NCBI GenBank assembly: GCA_016630905.1
Contig: WBMQ01000001.1
Location: 558,001-622,000, forward strand
From: Capillidium heterosporum
Lineage: Eukaryota > Entomophthoromycota > Entomophthoromycetes > Entomophthorales > Capillidiaceae
DNA: 64,000 nucleotides
Reading direction: 5' to 3'
Shown: positions 1 through 11,447 of the stretch, one piece after another
Numbering within the stretch: the stretch's first letter is position 1
How the letters are laid out: every line of letters starts with the position of its first letter
Translations under genes and position numbers: made by a program
The notes under the pieces: generated by a model
Seen by the model: only the letters and a program-made list of their open reading frames with translations
Told to the model about the DNA's origin: nothing
Databases searched by the model: none

Positions 1-183
1 GGCTCTAATCCTAGTTCTGAGCAATTCTAATCTAATGTTAATTCTGCTAATCCTAAGTCAATCTTGATCTAGCGCTAATATTTATCCTAATTCTAAGCTA
101 CTCTAGGCTGGCAATATGCTTATTTTGATTCTGGCTAATTTAATAGCTACAGGAAGTTGGTACTAAAGGTATGCAGTGATTAT
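1..183 (-). repeat. T-LTR fragment (leader part)
   Basis: This matches the leader of the T-LTR seen again at 36,990-37,190 and 62,910-63,110: degenerate CTAATCCTAA-type words followed by the end GTGATTAT. It is the reverse complement of the T-LTR, so the element lies on the minus strand. It is cut by the window edge on the left and abuts an R3 repeat on the right. The usual continuation of the T-LTR after GTGATTAT is absent, so the copy is truncated. Confidence 0.7.
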
Positions 184-1001
184 TGTAAGGTCCAAGGGGG
201 TGCCGTTGGATCCAACTAATGATGGTGTCATAATGGGAGCGTATGACATGAGAGGTCGGGACAGTAGAACCAATGCCGACCACAGCATTGGTAATACTAA
301 TCACCCAAAGGAGGTAAGTCCAAAGGGAAGCGAAGAAAGTTTGAGCGGAGTGAGCTAAGAGGGTATAGAAGTCGAACCACATATTCGCACGATCTAATAA
401 CTAAAAGGCTGACCAGGAACAATACTTTATTCGTAGACAAACAGATCAGGCTGTCAGAGACAGCTATGGCAAGGGAAACAGATCAGGCTGTTGCAACAGC
501 TATAGTTGATGGTTGAGATCAAGAGGTGAGTAACAGCTATTCAGAAAATAGCGAGGTGGAACGTTGTCAAGATGCTGGCTTTTGGTAGTCGTCGAGGGGT
601 TTAAATATCCCTTTGGTATCTTGGTTGTAGTGATGCTAGCGGGATTGGATTCTCCTTCGGCAACCCACTACTCTATAGATTAATTGAGTGTTTACCAAGT
701 TTATCCAAAAGAGCCGGTAATTCGATTAACTACTACTGGTGCGTTTCCATGGTTGGAAGGTGTGGATCAGCTAATGTGCTGCTAATCGCTAGAGTTCCCA
801 GGTTATGGTCAAGTTTACGAAAATAATCAAGGTAATCGAAATAATTGATATGTGGGGTGGATTCATAACTAAGATAGTTATGAATTGGAGAACAAAAAAA
901 AGAATTTGAAAATTAGTAAGAAGTAGAAAGAGGAAGGGAATCTAAGAAGGGAATAGGTCTATGACCTAATAATCGGGGTTGTGACAACCAGGGTTGTTGC
1001 A
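184..1001 (+). mobile_element. R3 LTR-like repeat, shortened copy
   Basis: It begins TGTAAGGTCC and ends GGGTTGTTGCA, close to the TGT...ACA ends of other R3 copies. It is shorter than the roughly 1.0-kb copies (for example 25,058-26,079), so it has internal deletions. It is GC-richer and less decayed than the others. No convincing target-site duplication flanks it. One frame (about 176-358) stays open; the motif VPLDP..DG.I.GAYDM in it is still readable in decayed R3 copies. No known protein family was recognised in that frame. Confidence 0.65.
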
Positions 1002-1193
1002 CTTTGCATCAAAATCTAACTATCTTCAATGATACATCAAAGTCCACTAAAACATCCTTAAATATCAAACTAATAACATTAATTAATATTAATATATATA
1101 ATCAAAACTATAATCTATATATCAAAAATTCGTCCTTTCGCTATTACATTTAAAATCAATCGAAGCCTTCAATATCAAAATAAGGATACTGCA

Positions 1194-2079
1194 TGTTGGC
1201 TGGTCGCCCTCGCTGAGTGTTTGACCACTGGCTCGGACTTCCAGTCAAGTGGGTTCGGCCGAACTTGGTGAGTCCTTCGGCATGGGACGTGACATGTGTA
1301 TCGTGTTGTGGGCTGACTAATATAGGTGCGGCAACTGCCCTACAATTAAATCCAATATAAAAGCTTTATTCTTGCGACACTTCTGGTTAGGAACCCTTAA
1401 AACGTTATAATCAACCTAACCCAAACTTAATCTACGATTAGGGCGAACTCAAAAGAAAGGTCTCAAACAATTCTGATAAACCGACTCAGAAACTCTCTTT
1501 TCCTCTATTGATGAAAGCGATCCAGAAACTCTTTTTCTTTCCCTTTTGTTCTTTCACCGTCCTTTTTGTCCTCCTATCTGTTTCTTCTTGTTTGGTGGTC
1601 TGTTTCCCGTTTTTGTCCTCTTCTTATTCTCTCTCTCTTTTCTCTCTCTGTCTGTCCTCCTTTGTCTGTCTTTCTTTCTTTGTCCTCCTTATATGGTAGA
1701 TCCGAAACAAGGCATAATTTGGAGGCTTGTCAGTGAACTCTTTTCTTAATGAACCGGAGAGTCACTATCCTAATTACTGCTGTCCGCCTCCGCATTTTGG
1801 ATTCACTTTCTCTGCAAGTCAACCATCAGAGAAATCCGGCATTAAGTCCGAAATCCCAAACTTACCTTCTCAATAGAAATCGGTCTTAGGTAATTTGAGC
1901 ACTTCGCTATTAGTTGGAATGTATACTAATGAATGGTAGGTATTTCAAAGCGCAGGGATGAATATGTAACTGTATCATCCCAAAATGCTCTGTCCAGTAG
2001 TAGCCAAATCGTAGGTTTCTTATGAAAAATTAATGTTCCAATGTTCGACACCCAACTTAGCCTGAGAGCTAAGTTGACA
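1194..2079 (+). mobile_element. Solo LTR-1 (886 bp, intact, TSD CTGCA)
   Basis: The ends are TGTTGGCTGG and AAGTTGACA. The 5-bp target duplication CTGCA lies at 1189-1193 and 2080-2084. A TATA-like AATATAAAAGC lies near 1355, followed by a TC-rich pyrimidine tract (about 1600-1690). The 3' end has a perfect stem-loop (2054-2061 with 2068-2075). There is no second LTR or coding interior, so this is a solo LTR. It is among the youngest copies because its CpG and CpA sites are mostly unmutated. Confidence 0.93.
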
Positions 2080-5000
2080 CTGCATATTGTTGAAAACCTA
2101 TAGCCGAAGCCGTCATTACATATAGCAGCTGCTGTTCCATTAAAACCACCGATCTATGTACCAGCCTAACAGATGATCAAAATGAGACGATATGGAGAAA
2201 GCGAATCTGGCCCTTCACTCGAATGTATAAAGCTATTATTGAAGAATCATTTTACTTTTATTACTAGTGAAAAAAACTAAAAGATCCATCAAATTATAGA
2301 AAGTATTAGGCTGTGGCTTTGATGTAAATCCAACTTCAAGATAGCAGAATAAAATTGTACTTCAAAGGTTTGGAGTCACGTTCGAACCCAAAATGTTGCC
2401 ATAGTTAGAAATCTTCGAGGCAGTTCGGTCACAAATTAATTTGCATTGAATAAGGCACTACTCTCCAACAAGTAGCAGCTTAGGTTGTATAGTTGGATAT
2501 TACTTTTTAAATTTTGAATTCCCGTCTATTTGAATAATTTAACAACCTTCATACTTTGACTGTGTAGACTGCTTTTGTAAATATATATTAATATAATGGA
2601 ACCCTTCATATAGCGTCCAAAAAGCAATTTCCAATACCTAATTCCGATAAAACTCTTATTCAAAAACTTAATAGTGAAGTCAAGATGATATAGGCTATCA
2701 GTTATAGGATTATAAAAAAGTCGATGTGACTAATATAGTAAAACCTGTAGATCAGTGGTAAAAAAGGTGGTGAGAAAGCATCATCAAAATGAAAGGTGAG
2801 AACTAGTGGCACAGTTTAGGGACTTTATATTTTTAGATAGGTATTACCGCTTGGTATAATTTAAACTAAGGGCGAATGAGTTAGAGTAACTTACAGGCCA
2901 CAAGGCCATGCGCTTTCAACGTGACACGAAATTTATGGTTGTAATAGTGAGATCTAGATAAAGATTTTGTGAAGTAGGTAGTAAAACTTTACACAGCATT
3001 ATTAACACCATAATATATTTAAAATGCCCACACTTCATAATTTACAAATATACGAAAACTATATCTATAAACTTATTCTAATAAAGTTCGATAGTAGGTC
3101 GAAGGTTTAACTTTGGTAGTAGCGACTTGTTGAAATCAAAGCCTTAATTCCCAGTTATTCTAAAAGTCGAATAAGCTAAGTTGCATGCAGGCATTTGACC
3201 ATATTGGGATTTGAATGGGCTGATTTAACCAAAAGGTTATAGTAACATCAACCAGAACTTTTCATTAGCAAACCTATAAATAGATCACGACTAATTTGGA
3301 AACAAATTGGGTTTGCCAAGAGTGTTCCAGCTAATCAATGTTTTCTTTGCAATTCATAAAATTTCACTGGGATTTATAGACAAGCAACCATCTATTAAGC
3401 CTAGTAATATATCTATCAAATATATATACATATGATGCGAGAGATACTAGAAATACGATTATTTTTATAATTTGTATATACTCACTCGATTCCAAAGCTT
3501 TGTAAAACTTTTCTACCAATTTGAACTATATAAATCCGTTGTGACCAATTTTCAAAAGCTAGGTTCCATAAAGCGCTGCTTCGGCTTATCTTTGCTGATA
3601 CATTTGCTCCTTTTAAGAAATTTACTATACCTTTTAAATGTATAAGTCTTTGTAATAGAAGTAGCTGAATGATGCTTATATCAGTGATATTCCCGTAATA
3701 ACTAATATTCATGACTTGAAACTAATAGTTATAATTGGCTGAAATCTTTAATTTAGATACTATATGGTAGGTTTCATGACCCAGTACTTTGAACATCCTT
3801 TTATTTTTTTCGTCCTATGGCTTTTTGTCGATATACCCCTTGCTTTAAGTGAGTACAGCTCCTTAGTTAAATGGAGATAAGATGCTTCCAGTCGTCTCAA
3901 AACTTTTAGATATAGGAACCAATTTACCCTTGGCTCCACTACCTATACACTTACATACTATTTATGACTTATTCTACTCCAATTTCCGCACACTCAGATA
4001 TCGCAAAATTCCTTAATTCATCGAAATCATCTTTAGAACTGGATTTATCATATTTTCTTAGTAGACCTTGTAAGAAAATCTGCTTTATCTTAATTTTGAT
4101 ACCCCTTGGTTTTTTGTCTTCGTCCCACTCCACCATGTCACTAATTATTATCCCGACTTCGAAATTTCCCTGATTGGAGTTAAGACGCTGCTTTATATTT
4201 CCAAAGATCCAGCAACAAAAACAACTAACTTACAGTTTAACACCTGCTAGCTACCCTTTGTAGCAATTTTTACATTGTAGTTTCCGCTTAGTTTGAAATC
4301 GATGGACTTTTCAGAGCTCCTATGGTGCTTTTTTGTCAAAAATTTCCGCCCACTTCTATTTCAAATCCTGTTATTGTGAACATGGCCTCAACAATTATTT
4401 ATATACTCAGTTGTATTTGCTATTCGGATGTTGGTGGATACATATCTACTATTAGCTGATTTCAGTTTTTTATCTAATTTCGAGCTAAAGCATCTTTCCA
4501 AAGACTTTAAAGAACTTGTAAAAGAAGGAGCTTACCTTTGGCTACACTACATGCACATCTTCCTACTTAAAGCTATTTAGGCTACTATTTCCTCTCAATA
4601 ATATTATGGTGGATTTCTTGAAGCCTTTTAAAGATACTATTTGGCAATAATTTTCGCCCATTCTCATAGTAGACTTTCTTCGGAAAACATACAATCCTTA
4701 TTTTTGGTGCCGTTTGAGTTCCATATCTTTTCTCTATTCTATAGCATCTCTGTAAATCGATACAACTTGCGAAGGTAACCTAATTAGAACTAAAACATTA
4801 TTCAAAAAATCTCAAGAATTTGTTAGAATATAGCAATACCTTTTTAGGTTTAGGTAACCATTCGCCTGTTTGATTAAGATTAGTTTTCAAGTACTTATAA
4901 CATTAGAAAACTTTAAATTTATTCAAATACCTTATTTATATTTTAACAGGTAATATACTCTTCTTTAAAGATACTGCCAATATATACTAGCTACAGGTAA

Positions 5001-5479
5001 TTAGTTAGCGATAAATGTGGCAGTCTGGAATCGTTTCATCAGTTCAAACCTGTCATTTAATACTACGCCGATCATGATTTATTGCTTCAAATCACTTAAT
5101 ATTTTTAGAATCCTGAAGCGATAGACTTTGACCAGATTAGTATTTTTTGAATACTCACTTAAGTTTAAATAACTATACATTTGAAGTGAATAGAATAATT
5201 TTGTGAAAATATATATGATATATGGATACTAATTATAAAAGTTTATTGGGCCGATTGATTACATTGCTTTTAAAATCCAAACTTTGAATGATTTTCTTGC
5301 ACTGGTAAGTCCAATCATTTATATATACAAACTCCATCATAAAAAAGATACTATCTCAATGCTTATAATATATGGCTTCCAAAATCCAATACTTTGTATT
5401 ATAAACTGTTCAAAAGCTAAGCAAGACAAATATAAAATAACCTCAAAGCATTACTTAAAATATAACTAAATTTATTTAT
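2080..5479. other. AT-rich intergenic stretch with decayed coding traces
   Basis: No intact gene was found. Minus-strand traces between about 3.48 and 4.4 kb look like an old ankyrin-repeat gene (separate entry). The short plus-strand frames here (3964-4173, 5284-5469) have no recognisable product. The last part, next to 5480, is the 3' flank of the minus-strand receptor gene. Confidence 0.6.
3482..4400 (-). pseudogene. Decayed ankyrin-repeat-like locus
   Basis: An open minus-strand piece at 3482-3712 (76 aa) contains FLKGANVSAK, then SALWNLAFENWSQRI and IVQI, which follows the ankyrin pattern of a GA(N/D)V hairpin followed by TALH.A.ENGH..IV..LL. Further minus-strand pieces between about 3.96 and 4.4 kb keep coding-like stretches (FEVGIIISDMVEWDEDKK, then FEIEVGGNF with later SNxAETT) but are broken by stops and frame changes. 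Ankyrin proteins normally carry many 33-residue repeats, and only eroded traces remain here. The assignment rests on pattern only, and no N-terminal effector domain is visible. Confidence 0.42.
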
Positions 5480-6695
5480 TTAGTAAATTTTAGTATCATT
5501 CAATAACATAGCTGCGGTAATATACGTATTCTTGCTATTCTGAGATTGTTCATGGAAGTTGTTGAACTCAACTACTTGAGTTATTAAAATGGTTTGGTTT
5601 AAAAAGAATGCTTACTTTCATCAACCGTATTCTGACTATTATTGATGACGGATTTACCTCTAAACTCTCTAAAAAGCTGAAGTATGGCAATATGGAAGGT
5701 TGGATCTAAAAGAAAAGCAAGGCAATTGAAGGCGCCAACAAGAGCTAAAACATTAGATTAATATATAAAGCTACATTACCATTCCCAACCCCGGTCCAAT
5801 AATTCAAAAAAAGGGAATCATAGCCAGCTGTATTACATATGCTTTTAACGACAAACCCACTAAGGCAGATAAAGCAAAATAAAGGGTAAAGAGAGCTATA
5901 AAGTTCGTTAGTAATTAATATAATATGAAAAAATACATTCTAATTATAAGCTTCTTGATAAACTTTTGCTGCTTTGTGGCCATAATTTCATTATTTCCTT
6001 CCGAGAACGCACTTAAGGATGAAATTGCGGATATGTTCTTATTTAGCTTTAAGGCGACAAGCGTAACGATGACAAAGCAATAGACCATTGTTATAAGCAT
6101 AACGACCACAACAAGGAAAAAGTTTATGTAGTTTGACTCTTTAAGTGAGTAATCTAAATAACACAGTCCATCCTTGTTCTTAGTGAAATACCCTAAGGCT
6201 GTAACCATTAGTACTTACAATATCCAAAATTACCTAAGGGAGGGACCGATAAAATAAGAGATAGTGCGAAAGGTACACCCCAATAGTAGTATTCCCAATG
6301 ACGTTTAAAAGTATAGCCTTTTATAAATACCAAATGAAGGTTAGCAGCAATAGCAATATTCAGAAGGCAATATATAATCCTGCCAAAAAGTCGATAAAAT
6401 CCAAGAAAGTTGCAGGTGGGACCATTTTCGGCAGAGTAATAGAACATACTGACAAGGTGATTAGTTAAATCTATCAAAGCAATTCCAGATTGAAGGCGTA
6501 AACTGACTCGGTCTACCATAGATCTATTATAAACAACTGGAAATACTTAGCATAAATTTCATCTAAAGTCGTATTACATAAGATGGCCATCAGGATGAGA
6601 GGAACCAGAGATAGAGCTACGCTAACATAATTCAAGTACGAGAGGGTGACCAAAAAGGCCTGTAGTGGATTGGTCGGTGGGGATGCTTCAGACAT
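5480..6695 (-). CDS. 7TM receptor, Git3/cAMP-receptor-like (receptor 1, NDTKI type, 339 aa)
   Basis: Six exons on the minus strand: 6695-6578, 6536-6234, 6198-5937, 5895-5780, 5744-5616, 5571-5480. The five introns are 35-44 bp with GT...AG ends, several with CTAAC-type branch sites. The coding length is 1,020 nt, exactly 339 codons plus stop. Seven hydrophobic segments are visible. A Cys at the start of TM3 (TCNFLGFYR) and one in the second outer loop (GLCYLDY) would form the usual GPCR disulfide. TM6 (SLYPLFCFICLSGF) and TM7 (VGAFNCLAFLLDP) fit the C-terminal part of Git3-type fungal receptors. The third inner loop is basic (QQKFIKKLIIRM). The start MSEASPP was chosen because all paralogs begin about 15 residues before the same FL/FVxxxxYLNYVS segment. 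The ligand is unknown. It is divergent from receptor 2. Confidence 0.88.
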
Positions 6696-6735
6696 TAGAT
6701 ATAGGTATAAATTTTGGTTTTGAGCGATGTCTCCT

Positions 6736-6745
6736 ATATTTATAG
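6736..6745 (-). promoter_or_regulatory. TATA box of receptor 1
   Basis: CTATAAATAT on the minus strand, about 40 bp before the ATG. The same ten bases occur upstream of receptors 2 and 4, and a close variant lies upstream of receptor 3. Confidence 0.6.
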
Positions 6746-8481
6746 TAATTTCTGGATTTGAAATCAAATCGCAGATAAATAATTCGAGTATAATTTCAAA
6801 GCTTAAATTTTTCAAGATAAGATAGTTGAATGTCATCTGAAAACTTCTAACCTAAAGTAACAGATCTTTATTTCCGCTAAATACTGTACACTCGAAATAG
6901 CTAATTTAGATACTTTTCCTCAATTAATTTAGTTAAGTGCAGTTTTCCAATCAAAACTTCTTCCATATCTAATAATAATCATGTATATCAGTTAAAGTTA
7001 AATTTATTATTTAATGTTTTAGGCTGATATAGGCAGTTTTGAATCAACCATATACTAGGCTCATATGTTTCTTTATATATTTTGCATCATTAATAAACTT
7101 CAATTTTAACCAACAACTTTTTAAATAACTGCTTTTAATTGAATATCATTGTTATGCAAAATATCCAGGCCTTGATATATGGCCCTTTCGAAACTACCTA
7201 TATTTCAATTTTAAATTCACTTAGATACTAAATAACGTTGCTAGATAAATTCAGCGCTCTTCATTAATTCACTTATGGGAGACAATCACTAACTGTATAA
7301 AATATATAGAATCTATAATCAAATTTTCCTTTCACAAATCTAAGACCCTTGCTTTATAAGAAATTTTCATTTAGTAGAAAAAATGAGTCCTTAGTTTTGC
7401 TGGGAGTTAATAGGTTTATTTGTATTATCTGAACTTTTTGAATATACTTCGAGGGTATTAATTTTTCAGCAATTTGGATCGAAATTGGGGCTCAAATTTG
7501 TTAATGTTATATCCTAGTAAAAATATCATTTAATTTATATATAAATGATAGCTCTTTATATGTGTTTTAAAAATCTTTGATACAAATTTAATAGATATTT
7601 AGCATAGGCCTTATATTCATTTTATTGAGCAAATGGTAATGATTTTTTTGCTCAACTTTTTCTAGTAAAACTAGCTTTAGCGCTAGGGTTAAAATTTCTG
7701 TTCCTGTTAATTGACAAGTATACTTTATCTTTGAAATTCAATAATCAATTGTTAGGGTCTACGTACAACTTTTAGTGGAAGTTACTTTATGGGCTGGTTC
7801 ATCTTATAATTTGGGTAAATTATCTCGAAAATGGTACTATATATTCTCTAGTATATAGCAAAGCGGCTATTAGCACTAAACCGATAGTTTTTGAAAAGCA
7901 GTATACTAAAATAGGAACGTAAGTCAATAATAATTTTAAAAGCATTAAAGTTGGTGCTGTAGATTCGATATAACTTAAAAAGACAACTTATACCGATATA
8001 AATTGGTATACGTCCAACTATATATAATTGGTTTTTTATCCTTTAGCTTTCTTTGCCTGAAGGCTTGTGATTTGTTTCAGCTATATTTAAACTATACCAG
8101 AATTGTTCTTTTATATAAAAAATATAGGGCTATAGCTTGATTAATACTGTTTCTTAATTGTTAGATTTACCAATGGGTAATCTACTTGGCATCATCTGAT
8201 ATATAATGATTTTGTCACGAAAAAGTTGCTACAGAAAATTCTTAAAAATGAAAGCAGGATTAAAGAATTGAGATAATCTAGGCTACTATTTCTTCGTGAA
8301 GGAAATGCATTCCTAAAAAATTTCATTTGATCTACAATTTTCATTCCTAATTGATTTCTATTCCAATATATCGAGATATAATATATCACAAGTAGTAGAC
8401 TTCAATTTCATTTGTTAAAAAGGCTTCAGTACACCTAATTTTCCTTTAAAGATAATCAAAAGTTGCAAAAGAAAAAATGCC
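6746..8481. other. Shared intergenic region of divergent receptor pair 1
   Basis: About 1.8 kb of AT-rich sequence between two receptor genes transcribed away from each other. No intact gene is visible; the 65-codon minus-strand frame at 8192-8389 has no recognisable product. By position it should hold the upstream control sequences of both genes, but no specific site was identified beyond the two TATA boxes. Confidence 0.6.
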
Positions 8482-8491
8482 CTATAAATAT
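8482..8491 (+). promoter_or_regulatory. TATA box of receptor 2
   Basis: CTATAAATAT, 60 bp before the ATG at 8552, identical to the motif upstream of receptors 1 and 4. Confidence 0.6.
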
Positions 8492-8551
8492 CACCAAGCC
8501 CGTCAAGACTTTAAAGGTATACTCTTCACCTAATTACCAACTTATTCACCC

Positions 8552-9789
8552 ATGGTAGCAGCTCAATTGCCAAGCAATCCACTCCAGAATTTTCTGGTTA
8601 TCCTCTCTTACTTGAACTATGTCAGTGTAGCGCTTTCTCAAATTCCCCTCATCTTTATGGTCACCTTTTGTAATTTAACATTTGATGAAATTCCATGCTA
8701 AAGTTTCCTAGTTATCTACAACAGATATATGGTAAATCGAATCAGTTTGCGCCTTCAGTCCGGGATCGCCTTAATAGACTTAACCAATCACATCGTCAGT
8801 ATGTACTATTACTCTGTTGAAGCTGGCCCCACCTGTAACTTTCTAGGATTTTATCGACTTTTCGGCAGGATCATTTACTGCTTTTTGAATATCTCAATTG
8901 CTGTTAACCTTCATATGGTTTTCTTGAAGAACTGGCCTTTTAATCCGAAATGGGAGTACTACTATTGGGGCGTACCTTTAATTTTGTCTTTAATATTGTC
9001 GGTTCCAGTATATGGTAATTTGCATAATTTTTAATACTAATAATTATAGCCTTAGGATATTTTACCAAAAACAAAGATGGACTTTGCTATTTAGATTACT
9101 CGCTTAAAGAGTCAAATTACATTAATTTCTGTCTCGTAGTAGTTGTTATGCTTGCAACTATGAGTTATTGCTTTTACATCGGATTCCGTATGATTGTGAA
9201 GCTTCAACAAAATATTAGGATTATTGAAGAGAATGCCAATAATATTACTGGCAATTATATCACCGACACTGCCGGATCAAGAGATAAGTTGGAGAGATTT
9301 CATCGTAAACTTATGTTTAGAGTGTAAGTTCTTTTTTTACAAGCAAAATTTTAATTGAGTGTAGGACTCTTTACCCGTTGTTTTGCTTTATCTGCCTTAG
9401 TGGATTTGTTGTTAAAAGCATATGTAATACAGCTGGCTATGATTCCCTTTTTTTGAATTATTGGACCGGGGTTGGGAATGGTAATGTAGCTTTATATATT
9501 AATCTAATGTTTTAGCTCTTGTTGGTGCTTTTAATTGTATCGCCTTCCTTTTAGATCCAACCTTTCATGTCGTTTTAGGCGAATTTTTGAACAGTATCAA
9601 ATCAAGATACACTACTTGGAAATTTAGAGGCAGTCCAACTCAAGACAGTAAGTTAAATTCAACTATTTTAGCTAACCTTTTATTTTAGTTGAACTCACTG
9701 CTCCCGATACCGCGCCTGATACCGATTCTGAGAACGTAAAAACCACTATTGGCCCATTTGAACTTTTAGCCGCTACCAGACACCTTTAA
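8552..9789 (+). CDS. 7TM receptor, Git3/cAMP-receptor-like (receptor 2, TRHL type, 347 aa)
   Basis: Six exons: 8552-8669, 8712-9014, 9050-9323, 9365-9480, 9516-9647, 9689-9789. The introns are 35-42 bp and sit at the same positions and phases as in the other paralogs. The total is 1,044 nt, 347 codons plus stop. The protein starts MVAAQLPSNPLQ. It has seven hydrophobic segments, the TM3 Cys (TCNFLGFYR), the outer-loop Cys (GLCYLDY), TM6 LYPLFCFICLSGF and TM7 VGAFNCIAFLLDP. The inner loop before TM6 is longer than in the 339-aa type and carries NITG and FHRKLMFRV. The tail is Ser/Thr/Asp-rich and ends ATRHL. A minus-strand partner of the other tail type lies 1.86 kb upstream. The role is inferred from topology and motifs only: a plasma-membrane, probably G-protein-coupled sensor of unknown ligand. 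Confidence 0.88.
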
Positions 9790-10130
9790 GATATTTCATT
9801 AAGCTATTTTCTTTGAAAGAATCTCTAAATAAATTCTAAGTGAATACTGTAGCTTTTCACTATATTTAAATTTTAATTATATTTATTAGCTATAATGGAG
9901 TAAGTTAGCTTTCCTTATATAATCTCTATTTTCAATGAATTTGAAATTTTAAAGAGCTGAGAATATGAGCCAATATCATTAGGAGGATACAGCCGAAAGC
10001 GATTGAGTACGCTTTTTCTACTTGGAAGTAAGATCTTCAATTGAAAGGCACTCCAGTAGTTTATTAATTAACCTTATGGCCTCTCATTATACTACAAATA
10101 AAAGATTTGTTTTTTCACGATAAGGATAAC
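9790..10130. other. 3' flank of receptor 2, no gene seen
   Basis: AT-rich. A possible polyadenylation word (AATAAATTC) lies about 40 bp after the stop. Nothing else is recognisable. Confidence 0.5.
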
Positions 10131-11039
10131 TGTAACGAAATCTCAAGGTTTCTCCAGAAAATCAGTTTGACGACTTTCTTAGATGACCAAACTCTAAACT
10201 CAAAATATTTAGCAGTAGATAGTATGAGTTAAGTTGACATTACTTTATAGAGCCCAAAACCTAATCATTTTATTTTCTATATTCCATTAATTTCTACATT
10301 GACAGATAATTTAGGCTATATCGATCCAGAAATTAGGCTCCAGTCGTATAAGAATCAGCCTTAGAAAGATAGATTCTTGGTACAAACATAGAACCTCCAA
10401 ACTGGATGTAACTTGAATCAATATATTGATCTTCACTACGAATACTGACCGCCTTATGAATTGTAAAGCTTCATGAATGTATTATCCTGGCATGCTTTCA
10501 AGGCATGATAAATATATCCGTTTTTAATTATACTTTCACTGTTAACATCTCTATCTCCAGCCTACCTTTACCCTTTATCTTATATAAATCCCCTGACTTG
10601 TGTAACTTTTGAACAAGTGATTATTCCATAATAAAGATTCGACTCCTCTATGTCATAATCACCGCACATTTTTCAGTACCCTTTTAGCACCGACTCCCTA
10701 TAGACTTTAGATTAACATATAGCTATAATTAGGATTAAAATTGTATTATATTAAAATCAAAATTATAATTGACATTGTATTGAAGTTTCTTAGAATTAGT
10801 TTCGTTTAGTTAGGAATTAGAATTAGAACACCGAATCCCGATGGATATTACTGCATTCCTTGATCTTGTCACGACTGTTGCATCATTTTTCTTCGTGAAT
10901 TGCCTATGAACCTAAGTAGTCGCTAAATTATCGGCTGTTAAAGTTATGGTTTTAAGTATCTTTAGCTTTATCGATGTGGTTACTACTACGCTGACTTACC
11001 TTAAGTTTAACCCTGCATCCTTCTGGAGACTTCCCTACA
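10131..11039 (+). mobile_element. Old T-LTR copy
   Basis: The start TGTAACGAAATCTCAAGG matches other T-LTR starts (60,035 plus; 31,023 minus). In order it carries a TATA (TATATAAATCCCC near 10,582), an AATAAAG word, the conserved TGTCATAATCACCGCACA leader at about 10,650, and a hydrophobic reading frame from 10,841 (MDITAFLDLVTT...) to the end CTTCCCTACA. The frame is broken by in-frame stops. No clear target duplication was found. Confidence 0.72.
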
Positions 11040-11341
11040 AACAAATTGACTTCAATAAGACTTGCTGATGGTTAGCTTTTATGTAAGGTAGGCTACTAGT
11101 CTTTAAACTATATATCGCAGTATAATAAGTTAAAATTTCTGATTTTACTACATTCTTAATAAATCGGCCAATGATTATCAGGGTTATAGGTGTCAATAAA
11201 ATCAAATGTAAAAGTTTGGAAAGTATATTAGAATAATTTTATATATATTGCAAACAGAAACACTGGATAATAATAATGTGTTCAAACTAGTTAAAATTTT
11301 ATATTAGTCAAAAATTAAGCTCTACCATCTTTAAACTAAGC
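11040..11341. other. AT-rich stretch, nothing seen
   Basis: No reading frame or repeat was recognised before the start of duplicated block A. Confidence 0.5.
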
Positions 11342-11385
11342 TTATACTAATAGTCATGTTATCACTATTACTATATCATATTACC

Positions 11386-11447
11386 TCCGTTCCAATTTAA
11401 TTTACCATAAATATAGAGAAAATGTGGCAAGTTTTAATTGGAACGGA
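11386..11447. repeat. 12-bp inverted repeat with 38-bp loop (copy A)
   Basis: The arms TCCGTTCCAATT and AATTGGAACGGA are perfect inverses. The same structure is at 19,088-19,149 and 54,786-54,847, each within about 45 bp of the edge of the triplicated block. Confidence 0.85.

Noticed and set aside
1-110. Telomere-like array (CTAATCCTAA words)
   Set aside because: The words are irregular, do not match fungal TTAGGG-type repeats, and recur inside T-LTRs in the middle of the window.
140-382. 80-codon minus-strand frame at the window start
   Set aside because: It crosses the T-LTR/R3 border and is antisense to the R3 frame that recurs in other copies.
1508-1749. Reading frames of 63-101 codons in LTR-1 copies (also at 15.4, 30.2, 43.5, 56.8, 60.4 kb)
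   Set aside because: They are produced by the pyrimidine tract. The frame and length change from copy to copy, and both strands are open.
2370-2400. GTTCGAACCC as a tRNA B box
   Set aside because: The flanking bases do not form a T-stem and no A box is placed correctly.
3964-4173. 69-codon plus-strand frame
   Set aside because: The opposite strand gives a more protein-like acidic/basic sequence continuous with the ankyrin-like traces, so the plus frame is probably its shadow.
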